Origin: Deinococcales bacterium
Lineage (GTDB): Bacteria; Deinococcota; Deinococci; Deinococcales; JAAFIG01
Length of the DNA stretch: 44,635 nucleotides
Reading direction: 5' to 3'
Assembly: GCA_013298595.1 (NCBI GenBank)
Contig: JAAFIG010000040.1
Span: 1 to 44,635, forward strand
Of the stretch, positions 15,691 to 22,675 are shown in pieces. A model generated the notes under the pieces. That model saw only the letters and a program-made list of their open reading frames with translations. It searched no databases and was not told the origin of the DNA. Position 1 is the first letter of the stretch, and each line of letters starts with the position of its first letter. Made by a program: the position numbers and the translations under genes.

Positions 15691-16371
15691 GTGTCTGATG
15701 AAGTTCCAGAAAAAACCGAGGTTACACCAATCACAAAAGCTCGAGCCAAACCGTGGTGGCAGCGTTTGCTGCGCGAACTTCTGCTCGAGACATTACTTCC
15801 TGCTTGGTTAGTGGTGACTTTTCTGGTTATTCCTGTAGGTGTGCGTGGCGAGAGCATGAGTCCGACTTTGGAAACAGGGGATTATTTAATTGTTTATAAA
15901 CTCGAGCGTTGGTTTGCTGCGTGGGGAATTCGCAGAAATTACATTCAACGCGGCGATATTATTGTGGTTAAACCACCTGCCGATAATCCCAATAGTCTCG
16001 AGCCATTATCGCAGTATCTCGAGGCATTGCCGTTAGTCAATATTTTGGCGTGGCGCATTCCTGATTCTTGGACCTTCAGACCGTATTTGGTGAAACGAGT
16101 GATTGGTGTGCCTGGCGATACGATTGAAGTGATTAGTGGTGAAGTCTTTATCAATGATGTGAAATCTCGAGAGTTTTATATTTCTGAAGCGCAAGGGTCG
16201 GATAATGCGACTAAAACTGTGGTCAAACCCAATACGTACTATGTGATGGGTGACAATCGGCGTTTAGGTGCAAGTTTAGACTCGAGAGCTTTTGGTTTGG
16301 TCAACGCTGAGGATGTGGCAGGTCGGGCAACGTGGCGCTTATTTCCGTTTTCTAAATTTGGTGGGTTGTGA
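15691..16371 (+). CDS. lepB: Signal peptidase I
   Basis: 226 residues with a GTG start. One N-terminal membrane anchor (LLPAWLVVTFLVIPVGV) precedes the catalytic Ser in GESMSPTLETGDYLIV. The general-base Lys lies in VKRVIGVPGDTIEV, and box E is YYVMGDNRRLGASLDSR. It cleaves signal peptides of exported proteins on the outer face of the inner membrane. The insertion between boxes B and D (PLSQYLEALPLVNILAW) is moderately long. It is divergent from the oxidoreductase gene. Confidence 0.92.
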   Translation: MSDEVPEKTEVTPITKARAKPWWQRLLRELLLETLLPAWLVVTFLVIPVGVRGESMSPTLETGDYLIVYKLERWFAAWGIRRNYIQRGDIIVVKPPADNPNSLEPLSQYLEALPLVNILAWRIPDSWTFRPYLVKRVIGVPGDTIEVISGEVFINDVKSREFYISEAQGSDNATKTVVKPNTYYVMGDNRRLGASLDSRAFGLVNAEDVAGRATWRLFPFSKFGGL

Positions 16372-16409
16372 TTAGATTTTATAGACAAATCATTTTCATT
16401 GCCTAAAAT

Positions 16410-16440
16410 AGGGTGCGAACCTTATGTTCGCCCTGTTTTC
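16410..16440 (+). terminator. Terminator after lepB
   Basis: AGGGTGCGAAC and GTTCGCCCT form a stem with a one-base bulge and a CTTAT loop, followed by GTTTTC. Confidence 0.6.
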
Positions 16441-16505
16441 GATCATTTTGTACTTAAGTTTGCTGGTTGGTACATTTTCTCGAGCATGTTGAAGTTATGG
16501 CATAA

Positions 16506-16538
16506 AGCAAATTGGATACGTACTGTATCCAATTTGCT
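16506..16538 (-). terminator. Terminator of the ddrA-like operon
   Basis: AGCAAATTGGATAC (16506-16519) and GTATCCAATTTGCT (16525-16538) form a perfect 14-base stem with loop GTACT. On the minus strand it is followed by TTTATG. Confidence 0.75.
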
Positions 16539-16553
16539 GATTAGACAAATTTT

Positions 16554-17480
16554 TTAGAGCGAAACTGCCATTGCCGCGCCACCGCTCGAGAGTTGACGGT
16601 ATGTTTTGCGTAATTCGCTGTACAGGGCACGTTTGTCGGTGTCGGTACTGGCGTGCCAGCGGTTGCGGCGGCGCATTAAACGGCGTAACTCGGATTCGCC
16701 TCCGGGTAATTCTCGGACAGCCCGAATTAAATCGGTGATCAGTTTTTCATTTTGCCGAGCTGCTGCAATATTTTGGCTTGGCACAGTTTGAATAATTTGT
16801 GGGGTCGGAGCAGCGACTGCCCAATCTGGTAGAACGGGTGGCTCGAGTGGGCGTTGATGGGTGTCATCCCAGTCTACCCATGTGCCTACGATTCGCTCGA
16901 GGGCACGTCCAACACCAAATTTAGCAGCGGCTCTCACCAAGGCATCTGGGTAAGCAAGTTCTGGCTCGAGGGCAGCACTGATGGCTTCTTTGGTCACGCC
17001 TAGAATGGTTAAACGGCAGGCAACCCGCCCGCCTAGTAAAGAGGTATATAAATCGCTCCAACCTGCGGTGCTGACAACTGTATCAAGACGATCTGTGACA
17101 GTTTTGGCATTGAGTGCTGGGCGGACTAAGGCGCGTAGGTTATCTCGAGAGCGGCTTTCGAGTCGCCATTCGATTTGATCGGCAGGGAAACTTTCGGTGA
17201 GTTTTTCAAAAGCAGTTTGGCGTTCGAGCATTTCGCGTTCTAAATGCTGGATTCGGGCAATTTCAAATGGGTTTGGCGTGCTGGTTGCTGCACTGACTTC
17301 GATGGTCTCGAGGGCGGCTTTAGCGAAGCGTTCGCGGCGGTCTTCGGCTCGGTCGGTTAAACTTGGTATTTTTGGGAGTGGGCAACCAACTCGTCCAGCT
17401 TGGGCTGGGCAACGAAAATTGTTTTTTAAGCGGCACCAATTTCCAATTGGGCTTAGATGTGGGCAGGTTGGATCGGGCAT
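16554..17480 (-). CDS. DdrA-like Rad52-family single-strand annealing protein with Cys-rich N-terminus
   Basis: 308 residues. Residues about 85-225 match the DdrA/Rad52-22 core: TESFPADQIEWRL, the hallmark TVTDRLDTVVSTAGWSD, VACRLTILGVTKEA, YPDALVRAAAKFGVGRALER and TWVDWDD followed by PPVLPDWA. DdrA binds 3' single-stranded ends and protects DNA after radiation or desiccation. The usual protein is about 200 residues. Here an N-terminal extension carries Cys6, His8, Cys16, Cys24 and Cys33, which could hold a metal or Fe-S cluster, and the C-terminus has a basic helical tail (RRLMRRRNRW). The ATG follows AAGGAGT. It is the second gene of an operon starting at 17844 that faces ddrO. Confidence 0.75.
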   Translation of the reverse strand: MPDPTCPHLSPIGNWCRLKNNFRCPAQAGRVGCPLPKIPSLTDRAEDRRERFAKAALETIEVSAATSTPNPFEIARIQHLEREMLERQTAFEKLTESFPADQIEWRLESRSRDNLRALVRPALNAKTVTDRLDTVVSTAGWSDLYTSLLGGRVACRLTILGVTKEAISAALEPELAYPDALVRAAAKFGVGRALERIVGTWVDWDDTHQRPLEPPVLPDWAVAAPTPQIIQTVPSQNIAAARQNEKLITDLIRAVRELPGGESELRRLMRRRNRWHASTDTDKRALYSELRKTYRQLSSGGAAMAVSL

Positions 17481-17502
17481 GAGCAGACTCCTTGGTGGTG
17501 GG

Positions 17503-17844
17503 CTATGAACTGTGGGCTAAGAGTTTGGTTTGAAAGACTGGTTGACGACTAAAGCGCAATACTTTTTCGCGGATATTCATTGGGCGTGGTGCTGCCAGAA
17601 TTGGTGCAACTTGTCCGTATTGCTCGAGGTAAGCTCGGGTGCTATCAAGCCATGCAATTGCGATGTTGGTGGCAGGGTCTTGGCGTTCGCGCATGGCTCG
17701 AACTAAGCGGGCTAAACGGTACTCGAGGTCGGCAAGTGAGCCGATGCCAGCGTTGTTTTCGAGGTTAATCAGGGCGTTGAGTACGTTTGTCGGGTGAATG
17801 GCTTGGGTCTTTAGGCTTTGGGCGATGGTCTCGAGAATTCGCAT
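17503..17844 (-). CDS. Unknown 113-residue protein in the DdrO-controlled operon
   Basis: A helical soluble protein of unknown family: MRILETIAQSLKTQAIHPTN, LADLEYRLARLVRAMRERQD, IAIAWLDSTRAYLEQYG, then a Pro-rich stretch and IREKVLRFSRQP. No catalytic motif is seen. It starts after GGAGG (17852-17848 on the minus strand) and is the first gene behind the operator/promoter region shared with ddrO; the DdrA-like gene follows 22 bases later. The position suggests induction by DNA damage and a role linked to the annealing protein. That is inference from context only. Confidence 0.6.
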   Translation of the reverse strand: MRILETIAQSLKTQAIHPTNVLNALINLENNAGIGSLADLEYRLARLVRAMRERQDPATNIAIAWLDSTRAYLEQYGQVAPILAAPRPMNIREKVLRFSRQPVFQTKLLAHSS

Positions 17845-17868
17845 GGTGTCCTCCGAAAAAATCTTTGT

Positions 17869-17909
17869 GATTATGATAATAGCATAATTTCGTCATTTCA
17901 TCAAGTCGG
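17869..17909 (-). promoter_or_regulatory. DdrO-type operator and promoter of the ddrA-like operon
   Basis: The palindrome TTATGATAATAGCATAA (17871-17887) has perfect TTATG/CATAA arms around seven bases, as in the radiation/desiccation response motif of Deinococcus. On the minus strand it overlaps the -10 of a promoter that reads TTGATG, 17 bases, TATTAT with an extended TGC. A repressor bound here would block RNA polymerase directly. Confidence 0.7.
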
Positions 17910-17917
17910 CGGTCGGA

Positions 17918-17953
17918 TTACGTCTTGACCGAAATTAAACTTTGTGCTAACCT
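17918..17953 (+). promoter_or_regulatory. ddrO promoter with a weak operator-like site
   Basis: TTGACC (17925-17930), a 17-base spacer and TAACCT (17948-17953) with an extended TGC form the plus-strand promoter. TTACGTCTTGACCGAAA (17918-17934) resembles a degenerate operator (TTACG / CGAAA arms) over the -35, which would fit autoregulation by DdrO. The transcript would carry about 110 untranslated bases. Confidence 0.5.
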
Positions 17954-18066
17954 CGTCACAAGCAGAATCATCGCACCATATTTTACGTGCGACGAAACTC
18001 GAGACCTTACGCCCTGCCAACCTGCCCGGGCAAATTTAACCAAGACCTCGAGATTAGGAGGAAATT

Positions 18067-18456
18067 ATGAAACTACACGAACGCCTCCGCGAACTCCGCT
18101 CTGAACGCGGACAACGCCTCAAAGATGTTAGCGAAATCGCTGGTATCAGCATCCCGTACTTATCAGACTTAGAACGTGGACGCACCAACCCTAGCCTCGA
18201 GACACTGCAAACCCTTGCAGGTGCTTATGGCATCACTGTGCACGACTTATTAAACCCAGTCGAATTTTATGGTGAACAAAGCCAACAAGCCTTGCCTAAA
18301 GGTTTAGCCGATCTTGTCTCCGACCCTGTACTTGGCGGACAAATCACCCCAGATTGGGTTTCTAGCCTTGCCCGCATCGAATTGCGTGGTAAACGCCCAC
18401 AAACCAAAGAAGATTGGTACGATATTTACCGCAACTTAAAGCGTATCCTCGAGTAA
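18067..18456 (+). CDS. ddrO: DdrO, DNA-damage-response repressor
   Basis: 129 residues, the exact DdrO length. An XRE-type helix-turn-helix occupies residues 1-65 ([56 protein letters not shown]). The DdrO C-terminal domain follows, with [21 protein letters not shown] and [21 protein letters not shown]. In Deinococcus this protein represses repair genes at RDRM palindromes and is cleaved near its C-terminus by the metalloprotease IrrE after damage. AGGAGG precedes the ATG by five bases. IrrE is not in the window. Confidence 0.93.
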   Translation: MKLHERLRELRSERGQRLKDVSEIAGISIPYLSDLERGRTNPSLETLQTLAGAYGITVHDLLNPVEFYGEQSQQALPKGLADLVSDPVLGGQITPDWVSSLARIELRGKRPQTKEDWYDIYRNLKRILE

Positions 18457-18473
18457 TCTTAGGTAATATTCTT

Positions 18474-18502
18474 AAAGCCGTCAGTGAAAAACTGACGGCT
18501 TT
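18474..18502. terminator. Bidirectional terminator between ddrO and recQ
   Basis: AAAGCCGTCAG and CTGACGGCTTT pair perfectly around TGAAAAA; the recQ stop codon lies at its edge. Confidence 0.88.
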
Positions 18503-20456
18503 ATTCGTTTTCAATCAACAACCGCGCTGCTTTTAACTCGAGCTTAGAAAAGGCTGGCAGTGCTGCTGCTAACTTAGCCAATGGCGAAAAGCCAATATCC
18601 TCGGCTACTACCCGAATTTTCTTTAAATTTGCTTTAGAAACACAAACCGTTGGCTCAAGTTCACCACGCTCTAAAGCTCGCTCGAGACGTTTTTCAATAG
18701 CCGCTGCATTGACTCCACTGCTTTGGGCGATGACAGCAATGCTTTGCCCTGCAATAAAATGCTCGAGTACCGAATCTGGAATTTCTGGCAGAATTTCTTT
18801 GGGCGCTTGGATTGGTTGTTCAATCAGTTCAAGGGCTTGACTGGTTAAGCGCTGATTACTATCGATAAAGCCATGAATTCGTAACCACTCGAGTAGACGT
18901 TCAACTTCGGCAATGCTAAAAGCTGGGTTGACTTCGCGGGCTAAACGCACCCAATTGGGTTTTTTCAAAAAATCCGATTTCAAACCTTGCAAATGTTGCA
19001 AAGTACGCCTTGCCCAAATTGGCAATGGATTCGGCTGGCAGATATCACATTCGCCGCAAGCTGCAAAACTTGGGGTTTCACCAAAATACTCGAGAATAGC
19101 TCTACGCCGACAAGTTGTACCACCCGCAAAACCCAGCATTTGCTCGAGCATCGCTGTTTTACGGCGTTTAAGTTCTTCAAGGGCTTTGACTTTAAAGTCT
19201 GGGGCAACCTCGGCAATGCGTGCCCGAAAAAAACCGCCCTGAGCTGCTAATCGGTCTAAAGCACCAATCGTTTCTAAGTGCTGATACGCCACTCGCAATT
19301 TGTTACTTGGCACTTGCAAATTGCGTTCCAAATCAAAAATCCGTAAAGAAATCATGCCCGTATCATCTCGAGCCGCATGTAAATACGCCCATAAACGCTT
19401 TAACTCGAGTTGGCTTGGGGTACTGGTTTCAATAAAATGGGCTTGTAATTCTTTGTCTTTCACATCAAATAACAACCAGCATTGCGAAGCTAAACCATCA
19501 CGCCCAGCCCGCCCCGCTTCTTGGTAATACGCCTCGAGTGTGCCAGGAATGCGGTAATGCACCACAAAACGCACATTCTTTTTATCCACTCCCATACCAA
19601 AAGCATTGGTGGCAACCACCACTTCGACTTTGCCTTTTTGAAACGCATCTTGCACAGCGTTGCGTGTTGTCACATCAAGAGCCGCATGATAACAACTGGC
19701 TTTGATACCCCAGCCTTGTAACTCGAGAGCCAAATCCTCAGCTTCTCGGCGCGTTCCAGCGTAAACCAAACCAGGTTTAGGTAAACGCAACATCAATTCT
19801 TTTAATGCTTCGAGTTTAGACGCATCCCCATGCACCTCGAGCACACGATACGCTAAATTGGGACGATCAAAACCTGTCACCAAAGTAAAAGGATTTCTCA
19901 GCTGCAAAGACAGCGCAATATCTCGTTGTACTTCGATGGTCGCAGTGGCTGTGACCGCTGTGACAGGCGGATTACCCAGTAAAGCTCGAGCCTCGTGAAG
20001 CAACTGGTAATCTGGTCGAAAATCATGACCCCATTGCGAAACACAGTGGGCTTCGTCCACCACTAACCTCGAGACTTTGAGGTGCTGTAAACGCTCGAGT
20101 ACCACTTTGGAACGCAGTCGCTCTGGTGATAAGTACAACATTTTGACACTCGAGGCACGCAGTAACACCTTTTCTTGTTCTTCTTCAGATAACCCAGAAT
20201 GCAATGCCACTGCCAGCACACCCAGTTTCTCGAGGCTTGTTACTTGGTCGCGCATCAGAGCAATCAAGGGCGAAACAACCACGGTTAAACCATTTGCCAG
20301 TACTGCTGGCATCTGATACGTCAGGGATTTCCCAGCCCCTGTTGGCATCACACCCAGCACGTCCTGACCAGCCGCAGCTGCTTCTATAACTTCACGTTGT
20401 CCTACCCGAAAACTCGGTAACCGAAAAACCTTCTGTAAAACCGAGTCAATATCCAC
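18501..20456 (-). CDS. recQ: ATP-dependent DNA helicase RecQ
   Basis: About 651 residues from the GTG at 20456. Motifs are Walker A GVMPTGAGKSLTYQMP, DEAH box VVDEAHCVSQWGHDFRPDY, TATIEVQRDI, the motif VI region YYQEAGRAGRDG, and a RecQ zinc site (CRRRAILEYFGE and CGECDIC). A winged-helix follows, then a long C-terminal part with helix-turn-helix-like AVIAQSSGVNAAAIEKRLE; no clear HRDC repeats are seen, unlike D. radiodurans RecQ. It unwinds 3'-5' and works with RecFOR in resection. The open frame extends 169 codons further upstream, but that part is the complement of phzF. A TATACT -10 at 20466-20471 (minus) supports the start. Confidence 0.88.
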   Translation of the reverse strand: MDIDSVLQKVFRLPSFRVGQREVIEAAAAGQDVLGVMPTGAGKSLTYQMPAVLANGLTVVVSPLIALMRDQVTSLEKLGVLAVALHSGLSEEEQEKVLLRASSVKMLYLSPERLRSKVVLERLQHLKVSRLVVDEAHCVSQWGHDFRPDYQLLHEARALLGNPPVTAVTATATIEVQRDIALSLQLRNPFTLVTGFDRPNLAYRVLEVHGDASKLEALKELMLRLPKPGLVYAGTRREAEDLALELQGWGIKASCYHAALDVTTRNAVQDAFQKGKVEVVVATNAFGMGVDKKNVRFVVHYRIPGTLEAYYQEAGRAGRDGLASQCWLLFDVKDKELQAHFIETSTPSQLELKRLWAYLHAARDDTGMISLRIFDLERNLQVPSNKLRVAYQHLETIGALDRLAAQGGFFRARIAEVAPDFKVKALEELKRRKTAMLEQMLGFAGGTTCRRRAILEYFGETPSFAACGECDICQPNPLPIWARRTLQHLQGLKSDFLKKPNWVRLAREVNPAFSIAEVERLLEWLRIHGFIDSNQRLTSQALELIEQPIQAPKEILPEIPDSVLEHFIAGQSIAVIAQSSGVNAAAIEKRLERALERGELEPTVCVSKANLKKIRVVAEDIGFSPLAKLAAALPAFSKLELKAARLLIENE

Positions 20457-20474
20457 GATGTCCACAGTATACGC

Positions 20475-20503
20475 TTGACAGGTGGTATACCAAACGGTAC
20501 ACT
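20475..20503 (+). promoter_or_regulatory. Promoter of the lysine operon
   Basis: TTGACA (20475-20480), a 17-base spacer and TACACT (20498-20503) form the best sigma-A promoter in the window. It lies back to back with the recQ -10, and the spacer contains the palindrome GGTATACC. The predicted start is near 20510, four bases before the leader-peptide ATG. Confidence 0.75.
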
Positions 20504-20513
20504 GAAACTTGAG

Positions 20514-20558
20514 ATGAACGACGCACAGAAAAAACCGAACTTGGGGCACTCGAGCTAA
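20514..20558 (+). CDS. Leader peptide with Lys-Lys pair
   Basis: A 14-residue frame, MNDAQKKPNLGHSS, ends in TAA. It would be translated from a nearly leaderless mRNA, since its ATG is ten bases after the -10. The adjacent lysine codons AAA AAA (20529-20534) would let ribosomes report lysyl-tRNA supply. It lies upstream of an intrinsic terminator and a long operon holding lysT, lysU, lysW and lysX. To my knowledge, leader-peptide attenuation has also been reported for the lysine cluster of Thermus thermophilus. Confidence 0.55.
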   Translation: MNDAQKKPNLGHSS

Positions 20559-20582
20559 GACACTCGAGCCGATTTCAATGCC

Positions 20583-20612
20583 CCCGACCTCAAGACTGGT
20601 CGGGAATTTTTT
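20583..20612 (+). terminator. Attenuator-type terminator in the lysine operon leader
   Basis: CCCGACC (20583-20589) and GGTCGGG (20598-20604) form a strong stem followed by AATTTTTTT. It lies between the leader peptide and the phzF Shine-Dalgarno, where it would stop transcription before the first gene. GGGGC at 20543-20547 can pair with GCCCC at 20580-20584, which would break the terminator stem; this is a possible antiterminator. Confidence 0.7.
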
Positions 20613-20631
20613 TGTTGCACAAAGGAAAACC

Positions 20632-21519
20632 ATGAGCCTCGAGATTTTCACATACAACGCATTTACCAGCAATACCAAAGGTGGCAACCAAGCTGCTGTT
20701 GTCTTTGGGCTTGACCTCGAGTCTGAACAAAAAATGCAGGAACTTGCCAGTAGTATCGGTGCGCCTGCCACGGTTTTTGTGGGTATTAGCCAAACACTTT
20801 TCAAAGCTGAGTCTCCCCTACCATTAAGACTGCGCTTTTTTACCCCCGAACTCGAGGAAAATATTTGCGGACATGGCACGATTGCTGCATTACTAGCAAT
20901 ACAAACTCGAGATGGGATAAATGGTTGGTCTATGCCGAATACAGCTTTTGAAATCGAAACCAACCTTGGTATTCAACGCGCTGAACTGCAAAACAATACC
21001 GCTTGGCTCGAGTACCCTGACCCCACAGCTTGGCAAGTAGACCTTGAATGCAGCGATATTGCTGATGCCTTAGGACTCGAGGAATCCGATTTACACGAGG
21101 ACTTACCAACTATGGGAGCAGGTGTTGGGCGCAGCAAATTGGTTTGCGCGGTGCCAAGTACTGTGCTCCTTGATGCCATTGAACCAAATAACGAGCTAAT
21201 CCGAGCTTTATGTCTCGAGACCAGCACCACTGGCATTGTGATTTTTACGTTTCCTGCTCGAGGTGGTTGCTTTACAGATACTCGGCATTTTTCTGTGCAA
21301 CACAGTGTACTCGAGGATAGCGCCACAGGTAATGCCCATGCTGCACTGGCAGCGTACTTAGCCGCCAATAATTTCTTTGATAATGGCAAACGCAGTTTTA
21401 GTGGTGCTCAAGGCTACGCCATGCAGCAACCCTCGAGAATCGAAGTGCGTTTTGACGTGCAAAACAACCTTGTCTCGAGCTTATGGATTGGTGGCAAAGC
21501 CAGCGAGGTCAAACCATGA
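20632..21519 (+). CDS. PhzF-family isomerase/epimerase-like enzyme
   Basis: 295 residues from the ATG at 20632, preceded by AAAGGAAA. It has the two-lobed diaminopimelate-epimerase-like fold: MSLEIFTYNAFTSNTKGGNQ, then the active-site loop FFTPELEENICGHGTIAALL with the catalytic Glu and CGHG, and in lobe two LEDSATGNAHAALAAYL. Members isomerise small metabolites, including phenazine precursors. No phenazine genes are present. It is the first gene of the lysine operon, so a link to an amino-acid intermediate is possible but not shown. Confidence 0.8.
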   Translation: MSLEIFTYNAFTSNTKGGNQAAVVFGLDLESEQKMQELASSIGAPATVFVGISQTLFKAESPLPLRLRFFTPELEENICGHGTIAALLAIQTRDGINGWSMPNTAFEIETNLGIQRAELQNNTAWLEYPDPTAWQVDLECSDIADALGLEESDLHEDLPTMGAGVGRSKLVCAVPSTVLLDAIEPNNELIRALCLETSTTGIVIFTFPARGGCFTDTRHFSVQHSVLEDSATGNAHAALAAYLAANNFFDNGKRSFSGAQGYAMQQPSRIEVRFDVQNNLVSSLWIGGKASEVKP

Positions 21520-22319
21520 AGTACTACGATGTGTTCAGAGCAGGAGACAATGGTGGCAAACGATTTGCTGTTGTGACTGATGTTATTCCTGAATCGGTGA
21601 TGCCAGAAATTGCGCTCTCGAGCCAAGCCCCAATCACTGCTTTTGTCTCGCCCGAACCCCGCAAAAAACAATGCACTGTCCGATTTTTTACTCGAGCAGG
21701 CACAGAAAAACTCGAGTCTGATAGCGGTGCCTTGGTGGTTGCCCACTTTCTTGGCTCGAGTTGCTTGGTACAAATGCAAAACGGCAATCTGGCAGTCACC
21801 CTCGAGGATGGTTACGCATGGACAAGCCAACCTGACACGCATATTTTGCCGCTGCCCAGCCCTGAAACGCCGTGGCTCGAAGCATTGGGTTTACAAACAT
21901 CCGATCTCGAACCAGAATTAACCATGCTCTGCGCGGGAACCCTCGAGAAACACAATCTGATTGTGCCAACTCGAGAACACAGTCTAAACTTCACCCCAGA
22001 CTTTGCAGCACTAAGCAACTTATTAAAGCAATACCAATTTAACGGTTGTATTGCCGTGTGCTTCACCTCGAGTCGAGCCAATCTCGAGTACCGATTTTTT
22101 GCCCCACACAAAGGTTTACTCGAGGATAACGCAGGATCATTTTCCCTTGCCAGCATCTGCGGTTACAAAGCTGCTCATACACCCAGTGGCATGCACGATG
22201 TGATTGCGGCTCAGGGGTACACGATGAATAAACCCTCAGAGTTACGCGCTAGATTTATAACTCGAGATAGCACAGCATTAGCCATGCGCGTTGGTGGGAT
22301 TGTTACGGAGGTTGTATGA
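21516..22319 (+). CDS. Second PhzF-like protein, active site degenerate
   Basis: 267 residues. The start overlaps the previous stop as ATGA. The fold is recognisable from MKYYDVFRAGDNGGKRFAVV, VRFFTRAGTEKLESDSGALV and LEDNAGSFSLASICGYK, and from the shared end (RVGGIVTEV compared with WIGGKASEV). It lacks the Glu and the CGHG loop: the matching segment is LESDSGA. It looks like a tandem paralogue of the upstream gene that lost catalysis, perhaps forming a heteromer with it. Confidence 0.65.
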   Translation: MKYYDVFRAGDNGGKRFAVVTDVIPESVMPEIALSSQAPITAFVSPEPRKKQCTVRFFTRAGTEKLESDSGALVVAHFLGSSCLVQMQNGNLAVTLEDGYAWTSQPDTHILPLPSPETPWLEALGLQTSDLEPELTMLCAGTLEKHNLIVPTREHSLNFTPDFAALSNLLKQYQFNGCIAVCFTSSRANLEYRFFAPHKGLLEDNAGSFSLASICGYKAAHTPSGMHDVIAAQGYTMNKPSELRARFITRDSTALAMRVGGIVTEVV

Positions 22320-22672
22320 GCTTAAAAGAAACATTTGACCAATTACTGAGAGCCCTCAACGAACAAGATGCCAGTGTGCTCGAGGAAATCCTCGCCGAGA
22401 ATTATCGGTTCACAGGCACAGCCGCTCAACACCAAACCAAAGCCAGCCGAGTCAAAGGGATTCTCAAAAACCCTGTCTTTAAGCAACTACGTTTTCGCAA
22501 CATCGAATTTGAAATGCTCGAGAATACCTGCTTGGTCTTTAGTGAATTTCAATACCCAGGACACACCGACTCGAGTTTATGGTTTGGTCGTAGCACTTTT
22601 GTGTTTACAAAAATAGGTGATGCGTGGAAGCTTGTAGCACAACACAATAGCCATGTTTCAGAAGAAAGGTAA
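22316..22672 (+). CDS. NTF2-like protein in the lysine operon
   Basis: 118 residues: LKETFDQLLRALNEQDASVLEEIL, ENYRFTGTAAQHQTKASRVKG, a sheet with CLVFSEFQYPGHTDSSLWFGRSTFVF, and WKLVAQHNSHVSEE at the end. This is the DUF4440/SnoaL-like arrangement. It overlaps the upstream gene by four bases (ATGA) and precedes lysT by three bases, so it is cotranscribed. The ligand is unknown. Confidence 0.7.
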   Translation: MSLKETFDQLLRALNEQDASVLEEILAENYRFTGTAAQHQTKASRVKGILKNPVFKQLRFRNIEFEMLENTCLVFSEFQYPGHTDSSLWFGRSTFVFTKIGDAWKLVAQHNSHVSEER

Positions 22673-22675
22673 ATC

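Noticed and set aside
18501-20963. An 820-residue RecQ with a 170-residue N-terminal extension
   Set aside because: The extra part is antisense to phzF and its leader and lies upstream of the recQ -10; family alignment starts at the GTG at 20456.
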